Positions 21,389 to 33,482 of a DNA stretch of 64,000 nt are shown here, one piece after another. The stretch covers positions 105,542,660-105,606,659 of the forward strand of contig CM019824.1 in the NCBI GenBank assembly GCA_009763385.1, in the 5' to 3' direction. This DNA is from Coix lacryma-jobi var. lacryma-jobi. Taxonomy: Eukaryota > Streptophyta > Magnoliopsida > Poales > Poaceae. The translations under genes and the position numbers were made by a program. Every line of letters starts with the position of its first letter. Position 1 is the stretch's first letter. The notes under the pieces are model-generated. The model was not told where the DNA came from, ran no database searches, and saw nothing but the letters and a program-made list of their open reading frames with translations.

Positions 21389-24300
21389 AGTTCCCCCAAG
21401 CTTACCTTTTGCTAGTCCCGAGCAAAGCCAATCTCAACAATGGATCAGGAGTTGCTGAAATATCTTCACTTCCAACAAGTACACATGTATTCAAACAAAA
21501 GTTCAAATATGGAATAGAAAAAAGTATCATATTATTCATCACGGGGCTTAGTACTTTACCTTGAATCCTAAGTAATTGAAAAATAGAATGATCAAATCAA
21601 GCATTATGTCTCTTGCTCTGTCACTTCACCATTATCCCAGAGTTTTATGAATTTTCAGAAAAGATTAAAAACATATGTTGCCAAATTAAACAATGGATCC
21701 AAAGAGAAAGTCAACCACACCATTGAATCAAGAAGTGCATGTGTATGGAAAATGGAGGCGGATGCTCTTTTGAATATATCACTCTCTTTTGTCTATTAGA
21801 GACACATGGCTATCAGACTAATTCTACTGCCGGGCATGTGCCCATTTTTTCTGATATTCATCATTTTTTTTCTTTTTTTTTCTTCGAGGTTCTGGACATT
21901 TGTCCCTTTTTATTTCCTCGGGATCTATCTTTTTGAGGTTTCGGACACTTGTCCCTTTTTATTTCCTCGGATTTTGTTCTTTTCTTTCTCTCATTTTTTT
22001 AATAGCCACATGCTTCCAACAAACTTTTGAGAGGATAACAATAGATAATCATGAACATTTATATGAAAGATGAATGAAATGTGTAAGTGATCTCAATTCA
22101 ATAGCATGATAACTTCTCATAGGGTCAACAAAGCTTAATCTAACTCAATGCCATTATTAGTCATATTAATATTGGAAACTCTCGGGAAATCTAGTGTTGT
22201 TTTAGAACAAGATAACCGTAGCTCAGATCATCACATATCATATCTGTCAATTACCTAGACTCTGGATCAAGCACTTGCTACCCATATATTTAATTTTATT
22301 TTTAAGCATCATTATTAATCAGGAGAACTCAAGCTTTGAAGGCTAGGTACTTGAAAGAAATTAAATAGAGCAACTATTCATCATTTCCATTTTAAGAAAT
22401 TAGGGAGAGAGTTCTTCAGATTTGACATGCTTTATTTATTTAATTTAACATACACTATAACCTATTATTTAAAATATTAAGATAGTAGTAAGACATACCT
22501 AAATCACGAAGATAACGGGGGTGCGTCTCCCCCAAGCTAATCCTTTCGATCGCATCGAGCCTTCATGTGCCCGAATATTTTTGTTCTTTTTCTTTTTAAG
22601 GGTGAGCCTTCATGTGCTCACATTTTTTTTATTTTGAATTTGTTTATAGAAAGAAAAGTTAAGAAGATAAAAAATACTTACCTGGATACATGGGGGTGCT
22701 TTCCCTCAAGCTGAATATTGACGTAGTCGTTTGATCTTGCAATGTAGCAAACACGTAGTGAAAATGTTCTTCCTCTATCAGAGCATTAATTGATGTTGAT
22801 GGTTGTTGAAACAGTGCTCCAACAGTGGATGGAACATCCACTTGCTCGTCAGCTTTTCTTGGTCTTTCAATCCTATGAAACTCAAATAGACAACAAAACT
22901 TGTGGAATAGATTAAGCGTTAGTGGTTGGCCACTAAAGCCTTAGCTGTCTAGAGTTTCAGTAAGATCTCTTTCTCAATATTTTTGTAGTTTAATATTTTT
23001 TTTATGATGCAAGAGAAAATGCAACAGGATGAATGTATGCATATTTATTTTTGTTTTTATGCCACCATGGTGAATATTTCATGTGGGTTTTTACACACCA
23101 TAGAATTATTCACATGGGGCTTTAGGTTTTATGATGCAGTGCAAAAAGTAAAATATTTTCTCTCTTTTTTATGCAATGCTAATGCAGAAAAGTAAATATG
23201 CTATGGAGAGATGATGATGAAAACTAAACATGCAAAAACTAATGTAGAAAAAATAAATATGGATAACTACCGATTTTACCTTTCGGCAAGGGTTCAATGT
23301 TTTAAGTCCTCTGGACAGGACTTCTCACCATGTTCATTCCTGAGGTGCATCATTTGATTCCGATATGGTGTCACTCATGTTCTTTGTTCGCCCAGCAATT
23401 TGAAGTGAAACATTGATTGTGAAAGCTGGTAGCATCTTGCTCAGTGTGCGTGTTCTTGTTGATCCAGGACCTCCACCTTGTAAAATTTGGGAGTTGACAA
23501 ACTCCTCCATGTTTTGCTCAAGAGTGTGTCCTGCTCATAAACACAAGGTAGAGATCAAGTGCATGGGCTCTGTTGGTGGAAAAACACCAACATAACCAAA
23601 AGATTTGTTCATTCCTCTCTAACCTTAGACACATTGCACAAGATAAACTTGTTGTTTATGTGTTCTATTCAAACTTAACATGAGTGATAGGATCAAAAAG
23701 ATGAGCATAAAAGTACCATCTTAAAAATATTTAACAGATCATATTACTTAACCCAAGGAAGGATAATCTATGCATAATGTGTCAATCTTTTCATGATTGT
23801 GATATATCATCTTCCAAAGGTTAGATGCATAACATTTTAGCTCATTTGGTTAAGATAGTGAGATTCAAGAGAGTAAAGCTAAGAACAAAAAGTAAAGAAC
23901 TGAACATGTTGAGTTGATTAGGTTGGATCATGCGAGGTGCAACTTAAACATGTTTGGTTCTTTATTGATGCACATACCAGAATAAAAGAGAAGCTTTTAA
24001 TGTGATAGACACTTACCTTGAAATGTTACCTTATCATTGAAGAGTGATTGTGTCGAACCACCTTGTGGAAGCTTCTCTTGTTTATCTGGTTATTGTTCAT
24101 AAATGGCTTGTCTTCTCTTGCTTATCTCACAGTGGGCTAGCTGAGTCTTCTTCTCAACTGGTCCAGACGATGGAGACTTTGTCAATTATTCTCTTGATTT
24201 GTATGCTCGGGTACTATCTCTTCATCTTCTAATTCTTGTGGTGCAGTGGCTTCATCCTTTATGATGTCCTCCTCAATTACTGGTAGTTGGTTCTTCCATC

Positions 24301-26219
24301 ATCGATTGAGTCAACGTCTTCTCTTGGTTTTCTTCGGCTGCTCATAAGTGGTGTAGTCAATTCTTTTGATCGAAGATCCAAAAGTGGACGTCTCCAGGTC
24401 CGACATAGATGACAACATTGGTGGTGTTCAAGAACAATCTTCCAAGAATGAGTGATGGATCATATTCTTCTTCTTGGCTAGGGCAGCGTCCAGTGTCTTG
24501 TACTGATCAAAGTGGTGATAAGGAGGTCAAAGTGTCTTGAAGCTGTATTTCTCCTTCCTACGCTTGATCATGAAACAAATCTAGACAATGGAATTGCGTC
24601 TCCCCCAAGCTGGCTTGTGAAGTAGGTGGATGCCCAAATTTGTTCAACAACATGTTCATGTGTTGAATTTATAGACCTTGTTGTTGTTGAAGTCGTACCA
24701 CCTCATCCCCCAAACTAGCTCTTGTGTTGAAATAATTAGAAGTGCGGAGAACTTCCACTGCTTGTCTTCATAGTGAACCACCAACAAACTTCCTTCGGAC
24801 GACACATAGATGTTATAATGTAGTGGTATATCATCACCTTGATATTTGTTGTTGGTGTTGGTGTTGATGTCCTTAACGATGCTGAGTGTAGGCATAGATT
24901 GACCCATACGGGGTGAGTTGCATCCTATTCGTCATCAGTGTCCTGGCTTAGGCCTTGGGATGGCTCAAAGCTTGGTTGCCTTCGACATCACTAGTGACTT
25001 GTTCGATGATGAGTTTTGTCTCTATCCACGGGTTGGGTTTTGGATATTTAAGTTCACACCATGAACAAGCAAACCTCATCTCCTACAAAATGTTAGTGGA
25101 CGCATACCCGAAGGATTGCACAAAATTTGAAACATGGGATGTTGTCCACATCTTTTTTTTTCTTTTTTTTATCCATGCTAATGAAAATATGATTTTAGGC
25201 TTACTTTAGCATAGATTAGTATTTTATGTGTTGGCTGCATTTTAACATGGTTCAAGGCAAAAGATAACTTGCAGTAGAAGATGAATTTAAATAAACTTTA
25301 ATACTCACAGTTCTTTCATCCATGATGAATGAGCTGAGTCTTTTTTTGCAGTTCATCGTATGCCTTGCTTCATCTCTGATGTGAATTCATCTCAGGACTT
25401 TCCCAAATTGTATTTGAGAGTTTTCTGCAAGGGTTATTCCAACAAAATAACCAGTATCTATTCTAGCACTTTTTAGTTCAATACTCAAACAAGACTCCAT
25501 GTCTAATTTGATTAAGGTAGACTATTTAACCTAAGCACCATGCTTAATTTAAAAGCCTATGGAAGTATGATCAATACTTCCAAACCAAAACGTACTAGCA
25601 TCGACAAAGGTAGCATGAAGGCATAAAAGAGATTTATTCAAATAGAGATGACAGAGTATGATCACAGTGAGGATTTTTTTTCTTTTTTTCGTTTAGATGC
25701 AGATGACTTGAATGCATGCAAGGAACTTGATATGAGAAAGCATAAACGAAATGGAGTGGATGAAAGGATGATTCAAAGTAAACATGCAGTGGAATGCAAT
25801 GAATTAAAAAGATAACTACTCATAAAGTTTAAAGTCCATGAGCAAGACTGTCTCACCTTGATCATACTTACCATGAATCACAACTGGAACTTGTGAGTGG
25901 CGCAGCGTAACTATCCGTCACATGAGATGGGAGTTGAATTCTTGTGACGATGACCTTTTCTCCAATCTACACATGGTTAGAATAATATATATGTATACAC
26001 AAACCTGTGAGATGGCAGGGTTCCAGAATTAATGATGGATCTTGAATGTTCAAGCATCCTGGGTTCTTCAATCTTGTGGAAGCTTGTCGTAAGGTCGAAA
26101 CGGCATCTAATGTTCTGTCTATTCCACACTCAACAGAATAAGGGGTAATCCTACTAAAGCTAGTGGTACACTAAATTAGCAGATATCAAGATCATTATCA
26201 AAATCTTTACACCAATTGC
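21389..26219 (-). other. Non-coding internal region of element E
   Basis: 4.8 kb, AT-rich, with no ORF over about 100 codons and none resembling retroelement proteins. The polypurine tract is AAGCTTGGGGGAACT at 21389-21403, minus strand. Similar tracts recur at about 22524-22538 and 24598-24612. A roughly 49-bp tandem duplication lies at 21885-21970 (GGACATTTGTCCC / GGACACTTGTCCC followed by CTCGG), and GAGCCTTCATGTGC is repeated at 22557 and 22604. Confidence 0.75.
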
Positions 26220-26238
26220 TTCCCCGGCAACGGCGCCA
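26220..26238 (-). promoter_or_regulatory. Primer binding site of element E
   Basis: The minus strand reads TGGCGCCGTTGCCGGGGAA, shortly after the 5' LTR end. It is the primer-site type seen in Athila-like plant Gypsy elements. Element D has the same site with two changes. Confidence 0.88.
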
Positions 26239-26246
26239 AAAATGCT

Positions 26247-27727
26247 TGTTGACGTTTGTTAGTGCAAATAGAATATGAAAGATTCCGCAAGCGCACAGAA
26301 CACCATTGTAGCATTTTACCGGGAGTATTCCAGGATTGTTATTTATATTTTACCACAGGGAAGCTAGGGTCAAGAATCTGATAACTCACTATCATGCATC
26401 TACTAACTCAGAGTACTAATTAGACTAGAGCAGGAGTGAATGATATATGATATATATAATAATGAAAACACATCAAAGAGAATTCATGATAAATGTATAG
26501 ATAACTATAGCGGGAGGACAATGGGAGAGATCAAGGTTCCTACGTACTTCTCTATTACTTGGGTTCTAAAGCAACAAAGATGAAAAGATATAGCAGTCAT
26601 AAACATTGGCACTTTGGAGCAGCAGGTCCTTTCCAACTCTCAAAGAAGACTGGGAAAAAGGTAGTTGGGAGAAGGCTGCCAAGAGCTCTACGAAACATCA
26701 ATCCGAACGTGGTGGACTACGAAGGCCTAACTGAGCTGTCACCCCTGGGGCTACCACAACTATTCCGTAGGATTGAGCACAACCTCAGGTAACCTATAGA
26801 CTAAACACCATGTCTAATCTATTGATTACTACTCTAATTACCATGAATAACTAGAGCACTCAATACGAGCGAAGATCCTATGCCAAGATATAACAACTAT
26901 ACTAATCATGTAATAAAGCATAAAGTAAATAGAGAAGATAAATATATTAAAGCATAAGTCTTACAAAGAAAAGATACAAAGACATACCAAAACTCTGAAG
27001 ACTCCTCCAGAACCGGAGCGCAGCTCCGCTCTCCCTAACTCCCGACTAGAGCTCAGCTATTACATTGGAAAATCTAAACCTAATTCTCTAGGGAGGAGAG
27101 GTTGTCCTTCGAGGGACGCCTCTACAAAGACTCCCAGATGATGATGGTGTATAGCCTCAGGGGGGTCCTTGGTTTATTATATAGGGGCTCCTGGCCTCCC
27201 CTCCACCTTGGGCAAGCGATGTGGTACTAAATCCTTCGTCATATGCACTTGGGCCTAAATGGGCCAAAACGTGTTGGAGAGGTCGGTTGGAGTGCGTCAC
27301 GCGAAGGGGGACGAAATGGGGCCCAATACCCGACCGGTCGGTCCATAGAGGAGACCGGTCGGTCTGCCCCTATGACAGGTGGGCCCCGCCTTCCGTGGGT
27401 CGCCATCTATTGTCTTCTGGAATGTTCCGTAATGTTCTAGAATCTTCCAAGTCGTATCCATCGAGGACTCTCGCTTCGGGACTCCAAATATAGCAAATCA
27501 TATGTCCGTTTCGATCGCCTCGATGAGCTCTTCGCAATGGTGTGCTTTGTTTCATCACTTGAGATACTTTTATATGGTGAAATATTGATAATCCTGCAAA
27601 ACAAGTGAGAGCACCAAAACTCGTGGAACTTGTTAGTTCTAAACCCTACAACTATGCTTTGTGATTCATTTACTGTCATTTCATGCATTAGTTGATGGTT
27701 AAATATGAGCAATAGTGAGCGTCGACA
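26247..27727 (-). repeat. 5' LTR of element E
   Basis: 1481 bp, ending CGTCGACA at 27727 (CGTCAACA in the other copy). A TATA-like motif is at 27173-27183, minus strand. Confidence 0.93.
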
Positions 27728-27750
27728 GGTATCCTTTGAGTTGTTCAAAG
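27728..27750 (-). pseudogene. pol: Fragment of RT region of F between E and G
   Basis: Only 23 bp. It reads FEQLKGY on the minus strand and continues into the TNPPIL codons at 19907. This shows that E and G both landed in the same pol, 23 bp apart. Bases 27746-27750 (CAAAG) should be the left TSD of G. Confidence 0.75.
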
Positions 27751-28141
27751 TGAAGGACCGAGAGTGCAATCAGAAAGCGACCAGAGGGGGGGGGTGAATG
27801 GGAGCTTCAAATTTCTTTTCAGAAAACTTGTCGCCACTATCCCGAGAATCAACCCCAAGAGCAAAACCGATGCGCGTGATATCCACGACCCAAGAGAATG
27901 GGTGGATGTCCCCTAGGGACACAGCGGGACACCACAACAACTTCCTCACCCAAGTTCACGCAAGTCAACTAGTGACAGGATGGACTTTGGGTAACCTCAA
28001 CCAAAGTATGAATTCAAACTATTTTGCAAAGCGAGAAGCCCGATTTCTGTAGAGCACAAAGTCGGAAATCCAACGCAAAAACCCAAAACCAAATCTGAAG
28101 TCGAACGGTCAAACTGCGGACGAAACAATGAAGAAATCACT

Positions 28142-28410
28142 GCATCGGACGCTGGCAGCGTCCGATGGCCAGGCACCGGACGCGTCCGATGCAAAATGAC
28201 CCTTACTGGAACCTTACTGGACTGGCATCGGACGCTGCTACAGAGAAACCCTAGCGTCCGATGCTAGACCCCCGGTGCGTCCGATGACAACGGATGCTCC
28301 GATGGTCAGCGTCCGATGCTCCTTTAAAAACACTGTCAGATAACACGTGGCATCGGACGCGTCCGCTCGTATGAATCAGCGTCCGATGGTCCCGACACCA
28401 ACGTCCGATG
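28142..28410 (-). repeat. Cluster of CATCGGACGCT-type palindromes in LTR of G
   Basis: CATCGGACGC and its complement GCGTCCGATG occur in both orientations. Some pairs are fused into near-palindromes, for example CACCGGACGCGTCCGATG. Confidence 0.8.
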
Positions 28411-29174
28411 CTCCCAGACCAGAGCTGTTCTTCCGCGAAAATCACTCGATGTCCTCCGAATCAAAAGCACTAGGGCTTAGACTTGGTATGAGGAGTTCCA
28501 AGGAGGTTAGTGAGCTACCCTAAAGGAATCATGGCTCGAACCTAACTCCAAATCGGTGAATTAGAAGAATTTGGGACAAAGGAACAAAACTTGATCCAAA
28601 ACGAAAATCGACCGATCTACTAGCTCGTGAGGTTAGAGAAGATTTCCTTCGGTGGAAAGGAGTGCCTCACGATCTATAACAACTCAGTTCAAACGGATTT
28701 GCAAAAGATGCACCGAGTAGAGAGATCGATCAACGGGAAAAACGTGGAGAAAAGCAATCCGCGAACAACACGAACAAAACGCGAATCACAACCACGAAAT
28801 TGCAGCCGTGTGGCTACCACATGCTACAACAGGGAGATTACAGTCTCAATTCCTCAAAATCATGCGGACACAGATGTATGGTTCACAGCAGGGAATAGGG
28901 AGAGCAGGAAACCTTAGGTGGAAAATAGCAAATGACTAAGATAGTTTGGGAGGTGGGTGTCTCCCCCTACTTATCCTAATTCTAATTCCCACTATACCCC
29001 TAGTAATTTACAGAGCGACCCAGCCAAACCCTAAGGCTATCCTGGACCAACCCGAAGATAATGTTGATCCGACGGCCACGCCCGCACAACTGGTAGCGTT
29101 ACCTCAACACAACCTCACCGATTGCCGCCACGTGCCGTCACCGCTCTGCTTGTCCTTTTCCCAGACGTCGCACC

Positions 29175-29481
29175 CCCGGTTTTGTGGCCCAAACTGGGAA
29201 ACAAGCCTTCACAACCAACCCCCGGTTTTGAGGCCCAAACCGGGAAACCAGCCGTCCATCGCCTGAGTTTTGTGGCCCAAACTCAGCAAACCCGCAACAC
29301 CCAGGTTTTGAGGCCCAAACCTGGAAACCGTCCTCAGCCCGAGTTTTGTGGCCCAAACTCGGAAACCGGCCACACCCAGGTTTTGAGGCCCAAACCTGGA
29401 AATCGTCCTCAGCCCGAGTTTTGTGGCCCAAACTCGGAAACCGGTCGCGCCCAGGTTTTGAGGCCCAAACCTGGAAACCGT
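29175..29481 (-). repeat. Tandem hairpin array in LTR of G (eight units)
   Basis: Eight inverted repeats with loops TGTGGCCC or TGAGGCCC. The last six alternate strictly between GAGTTT-stem/TGTGG-loop and CCAGGTTT-stem/TGAGG-loop units, as if a two-hairpin unit of about 75 bp was amplified. Confidence 0.85.
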
Positions 29482-29863
29482 CCACTCGGTGGTTTTTCTG
29501 TGGCTCAACCACCAAACCGGAGCTGTAGAGGGGATGCACCGCCCGTGCACCCCGTGCACCGACACGAGCCCTCAGGTCCACGACCCGAGCCACTCCGTGC
29601 CATGCAAGTCTCCGCTCGTCACTGTCCCAGGCTGTCAGCCACCACAGCTGATCCTCAGGCCAACGGTCCCTTAGTCCAAGCCTCACGTCCGCCCTTCACC
29701 GCTCCCGGTCCATCGGTACGTCACGTCTCTACTTGACCTTCACCTTGCCCTCGATCACTGTCTCTGTGCTCGACACCTGCACAACACAAGCCAAAGAACA
29801 TGCGACCAAACCCGTTGACAATCACTCATCACTCGAGACTCAGCATACACCCATGTATCCGCA

Positions 29864-30478
29864 ATCTCCCCCTTGATGAGTGCATTGTCAACTACACACA
29901 CAAATCATAATGGAGGTGAAAGAAAGAAGGAAGAAGAAGAGAGAACTCGATCAAATGACCCAAAAGCATAGCAAGTCCGAAGAAGGTCAGGTGGAAAGAG
30001 CAAGACAACTTGGTCCCCAAAGACATGGGCAACGGCTCGACGCAACCAAGCAAAGCAAAGCTAGCCCTCAAGAAGAGGTAGAACAGGCTCAACACCACTA
30101 GCAAGAAAAGATTCGATGCCAAAACCTTACGGTCATCAAGAAGCAAACTCTCCCTCAAATAGTGCACACAACCAGGAAATCTCACCCTCAGATCAACTCG
30201 GAAAAAACCAGGAAATCTCACCCTCAGTTCAACTCGGAAAGCACATGATTTATCAATATTTTCTCCCCCTTAGTTGAACACAGAAGGCACTCATGATTTG
30301 TCAAAATTCTCCCCCTTAGTTGAAAATGCACTATCAAGTAAAAGTTCTCCCCCTTAGAAAATGCACCATCAAAAGTGCCAACAAGCAATTTCTCCCCCTT
30401 CCAAAATGCATATGAGTCAAAATGCAAGTTAGCATCTTCAGAAATATAGTCAAGAGAATGCAAAGATGCTCTACACAG
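29864..30478 (-). other. 3' non-coding region of G with five polypurine tracts
   Basis: On the minus strand the LTR-adjacent tract (29864-29875) is accompanied by AAGGGGGAGA-like tracts at about 30261-30271, 30308-30318, 30345-30355 and 30390-30400. They lie within loosely repeated TTAGTTGAAAATGCA-type sequence. No ORF. Confidence 0.75.
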
Positions 30479-32166
30479 TTTTGACGCTCACTAATACTCA
30501 TAATTAACCATCAACTATTGCATGAAATGACACTAAATGAATCACAAGGCATAGTTATAGGTTTTGAAACTAACAAGTTCCACGAGTTTTGGTGCTCTCA
30601 CTTATTTTGTAGGACATCAATATTTCACCATATAAAAGTATCTCAAATGATGAATTGGAGTACACCATTGCGTTGAGCTCGTCGCGATGATTGAAATGGA
30701 TATATTATTTGCTATTTTTGGAGCAAGAAATATAAAGATATAAATTTTGCAAATTAAAAAGGAGTGCTGACGTCATGGCATTGTACCCAATCAGGTGGCA
30801 ACACACAGCCAGGCGGGGCGCACACGCTGCATGCATGCGGGAGCTCTCGGGCGGGAAAGTTTGGCCGTACGGCGTGACCAACCCGGAGGCAACACGTGGC
30901 CTGGGCGGAATCAAGGACGCGCGGACGCAAACTGCGCTGCGCGGGCTCCTTCCGGTCGACAGGGACAGGTGGCGAGCTCTGGTAGGGCTGCCTGGCCGGT
31001 TCACGTGGGAACTTCGGGTGGGAGCAGCTAGGCTGGCCCAAGCCGGCGGTCCAACTGACCAGAATGCACCAGAACTCTCCAGAAACGCAAAACAGCGCTT
31101 GGTTCCACCGGTTCAGGTCCGGTTCGGGCACTTAGAGTCCGGTTCTTGCCTAGTTTTTGACGTGGATCTGATCTACAACTCCTTGGCGTCCAAGATATGC
31201 TCTCTACCGACCTAGATAGGTCGGTTTCATCCAATGGTGGGCCAAATTTGGCGTACGCATCCGACGGTGGGCGATAAATGTCACGTGGATCGATGACGTG
31301 GCGATTCCTTGCCCCCTACTCCATCCAGGACTATATAAGAGACCCCAGGGGTGCCCTCAAGAGGCATCTCCATCTTCATTATTCATCTCGACATCAGAAA
31401 CTAGGGTTTCAATTAGAAGTAGAGGTCCCTCTAGATGAATCTCTTCTAGTTCATCTAGAATTAGATCTAGTTCTAGTTCTAGTTGTCTAGTTCATCTAGT
31501 TGTAATTAGAGATTGGATTAGAGAGAGGAGGAGGAGAGAGAGAGCTGAGGAGGAGCCGGATTTGTCGGATCTTCCTCGACATTGTATTGGTGCAGCATCT
31601 GGTTCGTCTTCAAGTAATCTCCAGGTTTTTCATTTATTATTTCTAAGTATTATATTTAATTCTTGCTTTATTTTATTTACTGGATCTCCGCTCGTATTGA
31701 GTGCTCTAGTTATCCGAGGTAATTAGAGTAGTAAGCGTTAGTGTAGACACGGTGTCTAGATTAGGGTTTACCTGAGTTTGCGCCCAATCCTCCGGATAGT
31801 TGTGGTAGCTACAGGGGTGACAGCTTTGTAGATTGTTGTAATCCACCACGTTAGGATTGGTGTTTCTGTAGAGCTTTTTGGCAGCCTTCTCCCGATTACC
31901 CTTTTCTCAGTCTTTTTCGAGAATCGGAAAGGTACTGTTGCTCCGAAGTAAGTAAAGTATAGTAAGCCTTTGATTTGATAGACCTGCTTAGAAAACCCTA
32001 TATCTCTCTCTACCCTTATTACCATTCTTTTCTTGGATGTTCTTAATTCTTCTAGTACACTTCACGTTCCCCATGGAAATCGATACCCTGGAATACTCTC
32101 GGATGAAAGCTACATCGGTATCCGTGCGCTTGCGGATTTTTCTGTGTGCGTTTAAAATACCCACCA
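30479..32166 (+). repeat. 5' LTR of element D
   Basis: About 1688 bp, aligning with the LTR of E at both ends (TTGACGCTCACTA... and ...TACCCACCA). The first T/G pair has mutated to TT. A TATA box, TATATAAG, lies at 31332-31339, and CT-rich sequence from about 31365 fits a transcript start. A CTAGTT-rich low-complexity run lies at 31440-31500. A 146-codon ORF at 30775-31215 lies in U3 and has no recognisable similarity. Confidence 0.85.
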
Positions 32167-32173
32167 AGCTTTC

Positions 32174-32192
32174 TGGCGCCATTGTCGGGGAA
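32174..32192 (+). promoter_or_regulatory. Primer binding site of element D
   Basis: TGGCGCCATTGTCGGGGAA, seven bases after the LTR end. It is the same type as in element E with two base differences. Confidence 0.87.
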
Positions 32193-32293
32193 CGATAGTT
32201 GTTCTAGAATCGAACCAGGATCGTCCGTGTTTCTTTTCTTTTACCACCTTTTTCTTATCAGCACCTTTACCTCACCACCACGCTTCTTACCAC

Positions 32294-32741
32294 ATGGATT
32301 TCACTCCTATCTTAAAATTCTTTGCTCCAAAGGGCGACTTGTTGGAGCCTCCACCATCATCACACCCCATTCTTATAGATGGCTATGAGCTTCGCCCTGC
32401 TCTTATAGCCATTGTTCGGGAGAAATCCTTCTCTAGGTCAGAAGACGAAGGTCCATACACTTACCTTAGGGAATTTGATTAGTTGTGTTCTTGTCAGACT
32501 ATAGCTGGCATGACACAAAAGACCATTAAATGGAAACTATTCCCGTTCTCCCTTTTGGGAAGAGCGAGAAAATGGTATAATCATTCCGTAGAGGGCGTAA
32601 ATGGAAATTGGGATGAACTTCGGGACAACTTTTGTCTTGCCTTCTTCCCTCTTTTTCGAATCTCTGATCTTAGAATCGAAATTCTTATATTCAAACAAAA
32701 AGAGAAGGAGACGCTAGGAGCAGCTTGGGCTAGGTTCAAAC
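32294..32741 (+). pseudogene. gag: Gag of element D, N-terminal part
   Basis: The frame opens at ATG 32294 (MDFTPILKFFAPKGDLL) and runs through a TAG at 32480-32482 into a typical Gypsy gag domain: KWKLFPFSLLGRARKWY, WDELRDNF and ETLGAAWARFK. The stop follows REFD and could be a mutated CAG. Sirevirus B interrupts after ARFK; the frame resumes in 44552-44587 (LTNSSPNLSLP) and is cut again by C. Gag would form the particle shell. This copy is dead. Confidence 0.85.
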
Positions 32742-33011
32742 TGAAGGACCGAGAAGCTACCCGAAAGCGACCAGAGGGGGGGTGAATGGGAGCTTCTAAA
32801 TTTCCTTTCGGAAACTAGATGCCACTGTCCCAAAATCAACCCCAAGAGCAAACCCTAGAGCTTGCTAATGTCCACGACCCTAGATGTAGGGTGGATGCCT
32901 CCTAGAAGCACAGCGGGACACTAGGCAGCCCTAGAAAACCAACGCAAAAGACGGAACTCAAATCCGATCAAGAACGAACGAGCCGCGAACGAAAACGCGC
33001 GAAACAGCAGC

Positions 33012-33482
33012 GACCGGACTCTGGCCTGCGTCCGGTCAGCAGGGACCGGACGCGTCCGGTCGTCAGAAACCGTCTCTGGGAGCTCTCTGGAAACGACCGG
33101 ACTCACGGGTACGGAGCGTCCGATCGTGAACAGTGTGTCCGGTCAGAAGCAAACAAGAACACACGAGACAGCGCAGAAAAGCACTGACCGGACTCTGCCT
33201 GCGTCCGGTCGGTGAGCACCGGACGCGTCCGGTCGAGCGAAAACGATTTTCGGAGCTCTCTGGAACTGACCGGACTCTGTGAGATAGAGCGTCCGGTCGG
33301 TTCACCTGCGTCCGGTCAGAATCAAACACGCGCAGTGAACAGTAACCAAGGCGAGTCCGGTCACCCGAAGTGCAGAGCGTCCGGTCGCGTGCGTCCGGTC
33401 AAGCACAGAGACTTTGCACGAAAAGTTCAACCACCGGACGCTTGACTGGTGCGTCCGGTCAACCCGAGGCAGTGTCCGGTCA
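33012..33482 (-). repeat. Cluster of CCGGACGCGTCCGG palindromes in LTR of B
   Basis: Over a dozen copies of GACCGGAC or its complement GTCCGGTC, including near-perfect palindromes such as GACCGGACGCGTCCGGTC (about 33044-33061). The cluster lies at the same LTR position as the CATCGGACGCT cluster of A and G. Confidence 0.82.

Larger units (their letters stand above)
19908..27727 (-). mobile_element. Non-autonomous LTR element E (LARD-like), complete
   Basis: 7820 bp with two LTRs of exactly 1481 bp each, a primer site, a polypurine tract and a perfect TSD, GGTAT (19903-19907 and 27728-27732). The internal region of 4858 bp shows no gag, protease, RT or integrase in any frame, so it is a large retrotransposon derivative that must borrow enzymes. 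LTR ends and body match element D, and the primer site type is the same, so a D-like element may supply the proteins. It sits in the pol of F. Confidence 0.92.
27751..29863 (-). repeat. 3' LTR of Sirevirus G
   Basis: 2113 bp, TGAAGGACC to TATCCGCA on the plus strand (minus-strand sense TGCGGATA...). It holds a motif cluster at 28142-28410 and a hairpin array at 29175-29481. There is a run of nine G at about 27786-27794. Confidence 0.9.
27751..30478 (-). mobile_element. Sirevirus-type Copia element G (3' portion)
   Basis: This is a minus-strand copy with a 3' LTR and about 0.6 kb of its 3' non-coding region, then interrupted by element D at 30479. The rest should lie right of the window. Its short-motif word (CATCGGACGCT) matches element A, so A and G are the same subfamily. 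Confidence 0.85.
30479..32741 (+). mobile_element. Athila-like Ty3/Gypsy element D (5' part)
   Basis: 5' LTR, primer binding site and the start of gag, on the plus strand. The element is interrupted by Sirevirus B at 32742, reappears at 44552-44587, and is interrupted again by C. Everything further 3' is outside the window. Its LTR is related to the LTR of E and to the solo LTR at 16848. Confidence 0.85.

Noticed and set aside
22659..25209. Small ORFs of 60-84 codons in the internal region of E
   Set aside because: No similarity to retroelement or host proteins, low complexity, and lengths expected by chance in AT-rich DNA.
26220..26238. tRNA-like match
   Set aside because: It is an 18-19-base primer binding site next to an LTR, not a tRNA gene; no cloverleaf is present.
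30775..31215. 146-codon ORF in the LTR of D
   Set aside because: It lies upstream of the TATA box in U3, has no recognisable similarity and overlaps other open frames.
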